Shown piece by piece: positions 45,857 through 54,500 of a stretch of 64,000 bases of DNA (positions are counted from its first letter, which is position 1; each line of letters starts with the position of its first letter). Location of the stretch: positions 372,001 to 436,000 of the forward strand of contig NZ_CP121679.1 of the NCBI RefSeq assembly GCF_029760895.1, written 5' to 3'. The notes under the pieces are model-generated. The model worked only from the letters and a program-made list of their open reading frames with translations. It did no database searches and was not told the origin of the DNA. The translations under genes and the position numbers were made by a program. Origin of the DNA: Ancylobacter sp. WKF20 (GTDB taxonomy: Bacteria > Pseudomonadota > Alphaproteobacteria > Rhizobiales > Xanthobacteraceae).

Positions 45857-46879
45857 TCAGAAGGTGATGACCACCTTGCCGAAGACCCGGCGGGTTTCCA
45901 GCCGCTCCAGCCCGGCGCCGAACTGCTCCAGCGGGTACTGCGAATCGATGACCGGCAGCACGCCGCGCTCCATGCGCTTCAGACCGTCGGCAATGGCGCG
46001 GATCGGCGCGCCGAAGGAGCCGATGATGCGGTACTGGCGCTGGAAGAGCTGCATCAGGTTCATGTTCACCGACACGCCCGAGGTCGAGCCGCAGGTGACG
46101 AGGCGCGCGCCCGGCCGCATGGAGAGCAGCGAGCCGTTCCAGGTCTCGGCGCCGACATGCTCGAAGACGACGTCCACGCCCTTCTTCTTGGTGATCTTGC
46201 GGACCTCGTGCTCGAAGCGCTCGGTCTTGTAGTTGATGACATGGTCGGCGCCGAGCGCCTTGGCCTTGGCGCACTTCTCGTCATCGCCCGCCGTGGTGAT
46301 GACCGTGCAGCCGATCTCCTTGGCCATGCGGATCGCCACCGTGCCGATGCCGGAGCCGGCGGCGTGGACCAGCACGGTCTCGCCGGGCTCGAGCTTGGCA
46401 TTGTCGAACAGCATGTGCTCGACGGTGGAGAAGGTGACGGGCGCGGTGGCCGCGTCCACCCAGGAGATGCCGTCCGGGATCGGCACGCAGAGCCGGTCCT
46501 TGATGTTCAGCGTGTCGCGGGCAAAGCCATCGACATGGAAGCCCATGACGCCGGCGACTTCCTCGCAGAGATTGTCGCGGCCGGACTTGCACATGCGGCA
46601 TTGGCCGCAGGTGAGGGCGCCATACATGGCGACCTTCGAGCCCTTCTTGAAGCGGGTCACGCCCTCGCCGGTGGCGACGACTTCGCCGACCGCCTCGGCG
46701 CCGACGACCAGCGGCATCTTGCGCTTGGCGAAGGCCATGCCGCGCCAGCCCCAGACGTCGATATGGTTCAGCGCCAGCGCCTTGACGGCGACCTGAACCT
46801 CGCCCGGCGCCGGAGCATCCGGCTCCGGCAGGTCGACGAGCTTGAGTTCACGGTCGGAAACCAGTTGCAGCGCGCGCAT
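45857..46879 (-). CDS. Zinc-binding medium-chain dehydrogenase of the VLCFA cluster
   Basis: 340 residues, MDR fold. The NADPH-binding VHAAGSGIGTVAIRMAKEIG is near 155-174. A structural-zinc lobe with CGQCRMCKSGRDNLC is near 89-103, and a GHE-like VVGAEAVGEV segment precedes it. The position, between the fabG-like gene and lpxXL, matches the alcohol-dehydrogenase gene (fabXL/adh) of the rhizobial acpXL cluster, probably an enoyl or keto reductase in chain elongation. GGAG precedes the ATG at 46879. Confidence 0.88.
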   Translation of the reverse strand: MRALQLVSDRELKLVDLPEPDAPAPGEVQVAVKALALNHIDVWGWRGMAFAKRKMPLVVGAEAVGEVVATGEGVTRFKKGSKVAMYGALTCGQCRMCKSGRDNLCEEVAGVMGFHVDGFARDTLNIKDRLCVPIPDGISWVDAATAPVTFSTVEHMLFDNAKLEPGETVLVHAAGSGIGTVAIRMAKEIGCTVITTAGDDEKCAKAKALGADHVINYKTERFEHEVRKITKKKGVDVVFEHVGAETWNGSLLSMRPGARLVTCGSTSGVSVNMNLMQLFQRQYRIIGSFGAPIRAIADGLKRMERGVLPVIDSQYPLEQFGAGLERLETRRVFGKVVITF

Positions 46880-46984
46880 GAAACACTCCGAGGCAGCGCC
46901 GGCGGCTCGCATCGGCCCTGCTGGCCGCAAAAGCCAGAGGTGCCGCGCGGGCCGCCCGCGGAAAGACGAGGCTGGATAACGAAA

Positions 46985-47737
46985 TCAGCGCTGGATGGCT
47001 AGTGCGGCGGTGAGACCGCCATCCACCGGGAGGGTCGCGCCGGTCACATAGGCGGCACCGGGGGAGAGCAGGAAGCCGACCACGGCCCCCACATCCCCGG
47101 GCGCCGCGAAGCGCCCGGCCGGAATCTGCTTCTCGACATTGGCGCGATAGGCCGCGTAGGGCGCCAGCATCGCCGTGTCGACGAAGCCGGGGGCGACGAC
47201 GTTGACCGTGACGCCGCGCCGCGCCGTCTCGATGGCCAGCGTGCGGCAATAGCCGGCAAGCGCGGCCTTGGAGCCGGCATAGATGGCGTTGCCGGCATTG
47301 GCGACATCCGCCGCGATCGAGCCGATGGCGACGATGCGCCCGGCGCGGGCGCGCGTCATCGGCCGGATCAGCGCGCCGGCGATGCGCACGAAGGACCAGT
47401 AATTGACCTGCATGAGCTGCTCGGCCTTGGTCTGGTCGACCATCGCCGCCAGCGTGTCGTAGCTCATGCCGGCATTATGGACGAAGCCGAAATAGGCCGG
47501 CTCCTCCGCCACCTGTGCGGCGAAGGCCTCGACCGCGTCCTTGTCGGCGAGGTCGAGCGCGCGCACCTCGAGCGAGGCGTCCGGCTTCTCGGCCTTGATG
47601 TCGGCGATCAGCGCCTCGGCTTCCGCCGCGGCGGTGCGGACGGTGAAGACGACGTGAAAGCCGGCAAGCGCCGCGGCGCGCACAATGGCCGCGCCGACGC
47701 CGCGCCCGCCGCCGGTGACGAGAACACGCTGGGTCAT
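46985..47737 (-). CDS. fabG: SDR family oxidoreductase, probable 3-oxoacyl-ACP reductase of the VLCFA cluster
   Basis: 250 residues. TGGGRGVGAAIVRAA near 7-21 binds NADP; HNAGM is the NAG-type motif near 85; GSIAADVANAGNAIYAGSKAAL has the catalytic Ser, Tyr and Lys; and NVVAPGFVDTAM and the C-terminal YVTGATLPVDGG are FabG signatures. Rhizobial acpXL clusters, as I recall them, do not carry a ketoreductase here, so this would complete the elongation cycle. The start at 47737 has a weak ribosome-binding site. A GC hairpin pair lies between it and the upstream ketosynthase gene. Confidence 0.86.
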   Translation of the reverse strand: MTQRVLVTGGGRGVGAAIVRAAALAGFHVVFTVRTAAAEAEALIADIKAEKPDASLEVRALDLADKDAVEAFAAQVAEEPAYFGFVHNAGMSYDTLAAMVDQTKAEQLMQVNYWSFVRIAGALIRPMTRARAGRIVAIGSIAADVANAGNAIYAGSKAALAGYCRTLAIETARRGVTVNVVAPGFVDTAMLAPYAAYRANVEKQIPAGRFAAPGDVGAVVGFLLSPGAAYVTGATLPVDGGLTAALAIQR

Positions 47738-47759
47738 GCTGGGTGGTGCCTGTCGTCTG

Positions 47760-47796
47760 CTCTCCCGCATGGGGAGAGGCCGGCCCGCAGGGCCGG
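47760..47796. repeat. Tandem hairpins inside the VLCFA operon
   Basis: CTCTCCC / GGGAGAG around GCATG (47760-47778), directly followed by CCGGCCC / GGGCCGG around GCA (47780-47796). It lies in the 148-base gap between fabF1 and fabG, the only gap over 110 bases in this cluster. It resembles short palindromic repeats common in related genomes. Confidence 0.6.
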
Positions 47797-47885
47797 GTGA
47801 GGGTGGAAGCCAAGGCCGGTACTGCCGGTGGCGCCCCGTCCCGCATCGCCTCTCGGGCGCGCGGTCGGCGGCACCGGCGCGTGGA

Positions 47886-49166
47886 TCACGCCGGCGAGCC
47901 CTTCATGATCAGGCAGACATTCTGCCCGCCGAAACCGAAGGAGTTCGACATGATGCGGTTCACCTGCGCATCGCGCGCGACATTCGGCACCACGTCGAGC
48001 GGAATGGCCGGGTCCGGCAGCTCGTAATTGATGGTCGGCGGGATGCGGCCATTCTGGATGGTGAGCAGCGAGATCACCGCCTCGATGGCGCCGGCGGCGG
48101 TGAGCGTGTGGCCGATCATCGACTTGTTGGACGACAGCGGAATGCCCGCCAGACGCTCGCCGAACACGGCGGTCATGCCGGTGAACTCCATGCGATCGTT
48201 CTCGGGCGTCGAGGTGCCATGGGCGTTGATGTAGTCGATCTCGTCCGGCGTCACGGCCGCGTCGGCCAGCGCCCGGCGCATGCAGCCGATGACCGGCTTG
48301 GCGTCCGGCGAGGAGCGGGTGCGGTGGAAGCTGTCGGCCATCTCGCCGACACCCTCGATCACGCCGAGGATTTTCGCCCCGCGCGCGACCGCACTTTCCA
48401 TGCTCTCCATCACCAGGGCGCCCGCGCCCTCGGCGATGATGAAGCCGTCTCGGTTCTTGGCGAAGGGGCGGGAGGCGGCTTCCGGCACTTCGTTATTGGT
48501 CGACAGAGCCGACAGCAGCGAGAAGCGGATGAGCGCCTCGGCGGTCACCGAGCCATCGGTGGCGATGGACAGCGCCGCGTCGCAATCGCCGCGACGGATC
48601 GCCTCGACCGCGAGCTGGATCGAGGTGTTGCCGGAGGCGCAGGCGGTGGACAGCGAGATCGGCTGGCCGCGCGTGCCGAAACGGTCGGCGAGATGATCGG
48701 CGATCGAGCCGTAGAGGAAGCGCTCGTGCCAGGCGTCGTGGCCATTGGCCTCGGCGGCGCGCAGCAGGTCGTCATAGGAGATCGGCCCGTTGGCGGCGGC
48801 TTCCTGGCCGAGGATGCGGCGCTGCGGCCATTCCAGCTCGATCGGCGGCACGGCGCAGAACAGCGGGCCGGGGAAGTCGCCCTTGGAGCCGATCCCCGAT
48901 TCGCTGATCGCTTCTTCCGCCGCGAGCTGGGCCAGTTCCTCGGAGAGGTCCGGCGCGGTGCGCCCGCTCTCGGAGAGGTAGTCGACCGTACCGGCGATGG
49001 TGGTCCTCAGCGCATCAAGCGGGAAGCGGGTGATGCGATGAATGCCGGACTTGCCGGCCGTGAGCTTCGCCCAGTTGTCCGTCTTGCCCTGACCAAGCGA
49101 CGTGACCAGGCCCATGCCGGTAACGACGACGATCGGCCGGCCGGCCTTGTCGGTATAGGACGCCAT
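47886..49166 (-). CDS. fabF1XL: Beta-ketoacyl-ACP synthase with intact active site (FabF1XL)
   Basis: 426 residues, KASII fold. The catalytic triad is present: Cys176 in LSTACASGN, His316 in NAHGTSTPEND and His353 in MIGHTLTAAGA. It condenses malonyl-ACP with the growing acyl chain. The next gene upstream in the operon encodes a homolog without these residues, so this is the catalytic subunit of a possible pair. The ATG at 49166 follows a GGAGCAG-type site, 39 bases after fabF2. Confidence 0.93.
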   Translation of the reverse strand: MASYTDKAGRPIVVVTGMGLVTSLGQGKTDNWAKLTAGKSGIHRITRFPLDALRTTIAGTVDYLSESGRTAPDLSEELAQLAAEEAISESGIGSKGDFPGPLFCAVPPIELEWPQRRILGQEAAANGPISYDDLLRAAEANGHDAWHERFLYGSIADHLADRFGTRGQPISLSTACASGNTSIQLAVEAIRRGDCDAALSIATDGSVTAEALIRFSLLSALSTNNEVPEAASRPFAKNRDGFIIAEGAGALVMESMESAVARGAKILGVIEGVGEMADSFHRTRSSPDAKPVIGCMRRALADAAVTPDEIDYINAHGTSTPENDRMEFTGMTAVFGERLAGIPLSSNKSMIGHTLTAAGAIEAVISLLTIQNGRIPPTINYELPDPAIPLDVVPNVARDAQVNRIMSNSFGFGGQNVCLIMKGSPA

Positions 49167-49205
49167 ATTCTGCTCCTGCGAAGCCTCAGCTTCCGCAAAC
49201 GGGGA

Positions 49206-50390
49206 TCAGTCGACGCGCTCCACAAGCGCGACGCCTTCCCCACGCCAATGCCCCACTGCGGTAACGATGGCACGGGAGAGCGGTCCATCGAAAGGCTTTT
49301 CAAGCGTTTCGCCGGGCAGCGGGGCGAAGAGCTGCCCTTCCGAAACTGCAAGGCTCGCCAGGGCGAGCGCGACCGGCATCTGCGCCTCGAGCCCGTGGCC
49401 GACGCGGTCGGTCACCGAGCGCACCGGCAGGCCGCTGCGGGTGAGGACGTCGACTTCGGCGCGGGTCGGCTCCGGCGCGCCGGAGGCGGCGGAGAGGATC
49501 GCGGTACCGGAAACATCCGCGCCCTTGGCCTCGTTGATGAGGCTTTCGAGCACCGCCGCGACGGCGGCGGGATCGTTGCGGCGCGCGCGCTCGGACCAGA
49601 CGCCGGAGAGCTTGGCGATGGGTTTCGCCCCACGCGCCGTGGCGTGCTCGGGCGATTCCAGAACCAGGAAGGCGCCGGCCGAGCCGGTCGGCACGCCCTT
49701 GGGGTCGGCCAGCACCGGCGCCCAGGGGGCGTGCATGGCGAGGCGCTTCAGGGCGAAGAGCAGCAGCATGTCGCGCCGCTCGGCATTATAGGCGCCGCCC
49801 ACCAGCGCGATCTCGCTCGTGCCGGCGGCAATGCGCGACCAGCCGATGCGCACCGCGTCCGTGCCGGAGCTTTCCTCGCCCATGAAGGTGCGCGAGGAGC
49901 CGGTGACGCCGTGGACGATGGAGATGTTGCCGGCCAGCAGATTGGAGAGCTGGGCGAGGAACAGGGTCGGGCGCAGGTTCGACTGAAGCTGTTCGTTCAG
50001 GAACACGTCCGGCTTCGGCTGCTTCTCGATGTCGGTGAGGATGGCGCCGTCGACCGACTGGTCGCGCTCGCCGCCGCCCGCCGCCACCACCATGTCGGTG
50101 GTGGAGAGAATGTCCTTGTTGCCGGCGATGCCGGCGGAAACGAGGGCGAGACCGGCCGCATAGGTGCCGATGCGCTGCCACGGTTCCATCTGGCGCTGGT
50201 CGCCGCGCTTGGGGATCTGCTTGTCGAAGTCGATCTTCGCCAGCGGATGCACGACGTAGGGCAGGAAGTTGCCCTCGTCGGTAACAGGCTTCGGCGTGGC
50301 CGACAGGGCCTGCCAGTGCGCTTCCAGCCCTTCACCCAGCGACGAGACGAGCCCGATGCCGGTGATCCAGACGTCACGACGATTAGACAT
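49206..50390 (-). CDS. fabF2XL: Ketosynthase homolog lacking the catalytic cysteine (FabF2XL)
   Basis: 394 residues with the thiolase fold: WITGIGLVSSLG at the start, SIVHGVTGSSR where the nucleophile elbow should be, and TDRVGHGLEAQMP at the second half. The aligned Cys position is Val162, and there is no cysteine in the whole protein. The usual NAHGT(S/G)TP block is replaced by a SGAPEPTRAE segment, so the first His is missing; a VGH remains. It therefore cannot act as an ordinary ketosynthase. By analogy with the chain-length factors of type II polyketide synthases, it may pair with FabF1XL. It overlaps fabZ by eight bases. Confidence 0.9.
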   Translation of the reverse strand: MSNRRDVWITGIGLVSSLGEGLEAHWQALSATPKPVTDEGNFLPYVVHPLAKIDFDKQIPKRGDQRQMEPWQRIGTYAAGLALVSAGIAGNKDILSTTDMVVAAGGGERDQSVDGAILTDIEKQPKPDVFLNEQLQSNLRPTLFLAQLSNLLAGNISIVHGVTGSSRTFMGEESSGTDAVRIGWSRIAAGTSEIALVGGAYNAERRDMLLLFALKRLAMHAPWAPVLADPKGVPTGSAGAFLVLESPEHATARGAKPIAKLSGVWSERARRNDPAAVAAVLESLINEAKGADVSGTAILSAASGAPEPTRAEVDVLTRSGLPVRSVTDRVGHGLEAQMPVALALASLAVSEGQLFAPLPGETLEKPFDGPLSRAIVTAVGHWRGEGVALVERVD

Positions 50391-50895
50391 GCGAGAGAGT
50401 TCCTGAGCACGCCGCGGCAGCGCCGGCGACGGCCGGCGGCTCCATCGGCATGCCGATGCGCTCGGCTGTAGTAAGAAGGTAACCGCGCAGCTCCGGAGCC
50501 GGGAACGGCATGGTTTTCAGCGTGATGTCGGCGTTGCAGACGAGCTTGCCTTCGACGCGACCCTCGGCCTTGAGGCGGGCGAAGCCGGAGCCGTCATGCT
50601 CCATGCGCGCGTCCACCTCGATGACCTGGCCGGGCGTGACGAAGGTCCGCAGCTTGCCCTTGTCGACCGAGGCGAGGAACGCCATGCGGTCGTAATTATG
50701 CAGGCGGAGCAGCAGCATGCCGCAGCTCTGCGCCATGATTTCGAACAGCAGGACCCCCGGCAGAAGCGGGTGCCCGGGGAAGTGCCCCTCGAAGATCGGG
50801 CTTTCATCCGGCACGATATTCGCCGTCTTCAGGGTGCGGGCCTCGAGGTCGAGGTTCAGCACCTTGTCGATCATCTGAAAATATTCGAGCCGCAT
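50383..50895 (-). CDS. fabZXL: 3-hydroxyacyl-ACP dehydratase (FabZ type) of the VLCFA cluster
   Basis: 170 residues, hot-dog fold. The FabZ signature EGHFPGHPLLPGVLLFEIMAQ has His38 and Glu52 as the catalytic pair. The C-terminal extension of about 35 residues is Ala-rich and longer than in housekeeping FabZ. It dehydrates 3-hydroxyacyl-ACP during elongation. The ATG at 50895 lies 34 bases after the AcpXL stop; its 3' end overlaps fabF2 by eight bases. Confidence 0.91.
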   Translation of the reverse strand: MRLEYFQMIDKVLNLDLEARTLKTANIVPDESPIFEGHFPGHPLLPGVLLFEIMAQSCGMLLLRLHNYDRMAFLASVDKGKLRTFVTPGQVIEVDARMEHDGSGFARLKAEGRVEGKLVCNADITLKTMPFPAPELRGYLLTTAERIGMPMEPPAVAGAAAACSGTLSHV

Positions 50896-50929
50896 TACAC
50901 CGTCCTGCCCCTACGTCGCGATGCCGCCA

Positions 50930-51211
50930 TCAGGCGGACTTGGCGGCGATCAGCTCGTCGATGCGCGCGCAAAGGTTCTTGAGCACGAAATACTGCTCGG
51001 TCGTCGCCTTGCCTTCGTTGACTTCCTGCGTCCAGCTCTCGAGCGGGAGCTTGATGCCGAACGCCTTGTCGATGGCGAAGGCGATGTCCAGGAAGTCCAG
51101 GCTGTCGATGCCGAGATCGTCGATGGCGTGGCTCTCCGGCGTGATGTTCTCGCGCGGGATGTCGCACGTCTCGGCGATGATGTTGGCGACGGTCTCGAAC
51201 GTGGTCGACAT
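50930..51211 (-). CDS. acpXL: Acyl carrier protein AcpXL
   Basis: 93 residues, as in rhizobial AcpXL and longer than housekeeping AcpP (78). The phosphopantetheine site is Ser37 in [10 protein letters not shown]. The C-terminal part ([20 protein letters not shown]) is typical of the AcpXL group. It carries the very-long-chain acyl (27-hydroxyoctacosanoate class) to LpxXL. It is the first gene of the cluster; the very long frame running upstream is a shadow of the alpha-2-macroglobulin gene. The start at 51211 has AGAGG upstream. Confidence 0.94.
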   Translation of the reverse strand: MSTTFETVANIIAETCDIPRENITPESHAIDDLGIDSLDFLDIAFAIDKAFGIKLPLESWTQEVNEGKATTEQYFVLKNLCARIDELIAAKSA

Positions 51212-51535
51212 GGAAAGCCTCTGGTCTCGGCGGCCGCGTCCGGCCACGGTTGAATCGGAGCGTCTCCCGGCACGGCTGTGACGGCAGGCCCCCAAATGGA
51301 TGTCGGCCCGTATACCTAAGCGCGGACGGCTATTCAATGGCAGCGGCGCGGCAATCCTCGGCTGTGTGACATCCGCGCCCGCCGCGCCGCGCGCGAGGGT
51401 TGGCCCCGCGCCGGTGGACAGGGGCGCGATGAGGGGCCGGCGAGCAGCCGGTGAATGGTTGACGTCATGGCCCGGACGCGGATTTCGGCCTATCGTGACG
51501 TCACCCGCCGGGGCGGGATCTTTCGAGGTGGTGCT
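51212..51535. promoter_or_regulatory. Divergent promoter region of acpXL and alpha-2-macroglobulin genes
   Basis: 324 bases with no gene. It contains two copies of the 8-bp palindrome TGACGTCA at 51460-51467 and 51496-51503 (the second inside GTGACGTCAC), 36 bases apart and 32-75 bases upstream of the A2M start. These are candidate operators. The GC-rich central part leads to the ribosome-binding site GAGGTGG. Confidence 0.45.
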
Positions 51536-54500
51536 ATGGGTGGCGTGCGGTTGGCTTTTTCCTCTCTCGGGCGCGCCGTCGCCGCGTCGTCGCTGGTTCT
51601 GGCGCTGATGCTCGCGCCGGCCATGGCGCAGAACGTGCTGCCGGCGGCCAAGCCGGCCGCTCAGGCCACCAAGCCAGCCGCCCAGGCGGGCAAGCCCTCG
51701 GCGACCGGCGCGGCCGCGACCGTCGGAGCCCCGGCGCAGGACGCGCTGCCCAAGACCTTTACCCGGCAGGATCTTGTCGAGGCCGCGCGCCGGCTGCAGG
51801 CGCTGCTCGACCGCGAGCGCGGGCCGTTGCCCAAGCCCGCCGCGCAGCTGCGCAAGGACGCCGATGCCGCGCTGGCGGCGGGGGATGCGCGCACCGCGAC
51901 CGATCTTTACGGCCAGCTCGCCCATGCCGCCGGCAACGATGCCGGCGCGTGGCTGCGGCTCTCGCGGGCGCTGGCGCGCATCAAGCCGAATGACGACGAG
52001 AGCGGCGACGTGTTCCTGGAGCGGGCGCAGGGCGCGGCGTTCCTCGCCTATCGCAACGCCACGACCCGCGCGCAGCAGGCGGACGCGCTGTTCGCCATCG
52101 GCCATCTCTACGACCAGCGCCAGCTCTGGCGCGCGGCACTCGACACGCTCACCCTCGCGCTGACCTACGCCAACGTTCCCGATCAGCGGGCCTTCTACGA
52201 CAAGTTGCGCGCCGAGCGCGGCTTCCGCATGCTCGACTACAGCGTCGATTCGGACGCGGCGAGCCCGCGCATCTGCGTGCAGTTTTCCGAGCCGCTGGCC
52301 AAGGCGACGGACTATGCCGCCTATGTCACGCTGAAGGGCCCGCAGGGCGTGGTCGACAAGCCGGCGGTGTCCTTCGAGGACAGCCAGCTTTGCGTCGAGG
52401 GGCTGAAGCATGGCGAGAGCTATGATGTCGGCCTGCGCCAGGGCCTGCCCTCCAGCATCGCGAGCGAGCCGCTGGCCGCCGCGGCCGACCTCACCATCTA
52501 TGTGCGTGACCGCAAGCCGGGCGTGCGCTTCACCGGGCGCAATTACGTGCTGCCGCGCACCGGCCCGCGCGGCATTCCGCTGGTGAGCGTCAACACCTCG
52601 GTTGTCGGCGTCGAGCTCTATCGCATCGGCGACCGGAGCCTCATTCCCACCGCCATTGATGGCGAGTTCCGCCGCGATCTCGCGGGCTATGATCTGGAGC
52701 GGCTGAAGTCCGGCCGGGCCGAGCTGGTCTTCAAGGGCGAGCTGGAGACCGCGTCGCCGCTCAATGAGGACGTCACCACCGCCTTCCCGGTGGATGAGGC
52801 CGCGCCGACGCTGGCGCCCGGCGTCTATGTGCTCGCCGCCCGCCCGGCCGGTTCCGCCGCCGACCCGAGCGACGAATGGGGTACGAGGGCGACGCAGTGG
52901 TTCGTCGTCTCCGATCTCGGCATGACCGCGCTGTCCGGCTCGACCGGCCTCACCGTGATGGTGCGCGCGCTCGGCACCGCCCAGCCGCTGGCCGATGTCG
53001 AGCTGCGCCTGCTCGCCAAGTCCAACGAGGTGCTGGCGACCGCGACCACCGACGCCACTGGCGGCGCCGCCTTCGCGCCGGGCGTGATGCGTGGCACTGA
53101 CGGTTTCGCCCCGGCCGTGCTTGTCGCCCGCGCCAAGGATGGCGACTACGCCTTCCTGTCGCTGGAAGATCAGGCCTTCGATCTCACCGATCGCGGCGTC
53201 GGTGGCCGGGCGGCGCCGGACAAGATGGACGCCTTCCTCACCACCGAGCGCGGGGTCTACCGCTCCGGCGAGGAGGTGCATCTCACCGCGCTGCTGCGTA
53301 ACCCGCAGGTGGAGGCGGTGGCTGGCGTGCCGCTGACGCTCATGCTCAAGCGGCCCGATGGTGTCGAGGAGCGCCGCGTCGTCGCCGAGGATGCCGGCGC
53401 CGGCGGGCGCGCGGTCGTCTTCCCGCTGATGAGCGGCGCGATGACCGGGGTGTGGCGGATCGAGGCCTATGTCGACCCGCGCGGCAAGCCCGTGGGCGAG
53501 ACGACGTTCCTGCTCGAAGACTATGTGCCGGAGCGGCTGGCGCTCGACCTCTCCAGCACCACGACCCGCATCGCCCCAAAAACGCCGGTGACGGTGGATG
53601 CCAGCGGGCGCTGGCTGTTCGGCCCCCCGGCCGCCGGGCTGGAAATCGCCGGCGAGATCGAGGTGCGCGTCGCCAAGGAGCGCCCGAACCTGCCGGGCTG
53701 GCAGTTCGGCCGCCCCGATGACGGCTTCGCGCCGGTGCGCGCGGCGCTGCCGGACCTCGCCACCACCGATGCCGCCGGCAAGGCGCGGCTCTCCGCCCTG
53801 CTGCCGACCCTGCCGCCAACCGCCCGTCCGCTGGAGGCGGAAATCTTCGTCAGCCTGGAGGAAGGCGGCGGGCGCGCGGTGCGCCGCTCGCTGGTGATTC
53901 CGGTCGAGCCGGCGCCGCTGGTTTTGGGCGTGAAGCCTCTTTTCGGGCCGAGCGGGCCGGGCGAGAACGCCAATGCGAGCTTCGAGGTGCAGGCCTTTGA
54001 TGCGGCGGGCGCCTCTGTGGCGAGGCCCGGCGCGAGCTGGGCGCTCTACCGCATCGAGACCCGCTATCAATGGTATCGCCTGGGCGGCAGTTGGGATTTC
54101 GAGCCGGTGCAGTCGGTCGCCAAGGTGGCCGATGGCAAGCTCGATCTCGGCAGCGCACCGGCGCGGCTCGACGTGCCGGTCGGCTGGGGCCGCTACCGGC
54201 TGGAAGTGAGCGATGGCAGCCTCGTCACCGCCGTGCCCTTCGAGGCCGGCTGGGGCGGCGGGGCGACGGCCGACGCGCCGGACAGGCTGGAGGTTAGTCT
54301 CGACAAGAAGCAGTACGCCGCTGGCGAGACGCTGAAGGTGAACCTCGCGAGCCGCCATGCCGGTTCCGCCACCGTGCTGATCGTCGGCGACGGCGTCTTC
54401 GCCGCGAAGACGCTCGACGTGCCGGCCGGCGCCAGCACGGTGGACTTCCCCGTCGCGGCGGGCTGGGGACCGGGCGCTTATGCGCTCGCCTTCCTGCACC

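Noticed and set aside
47685..50471. A 928-codon plus-strand open frame
   Set aside because: Antisense to fabG, fabF1 and fabF2, all with conserved motifs.
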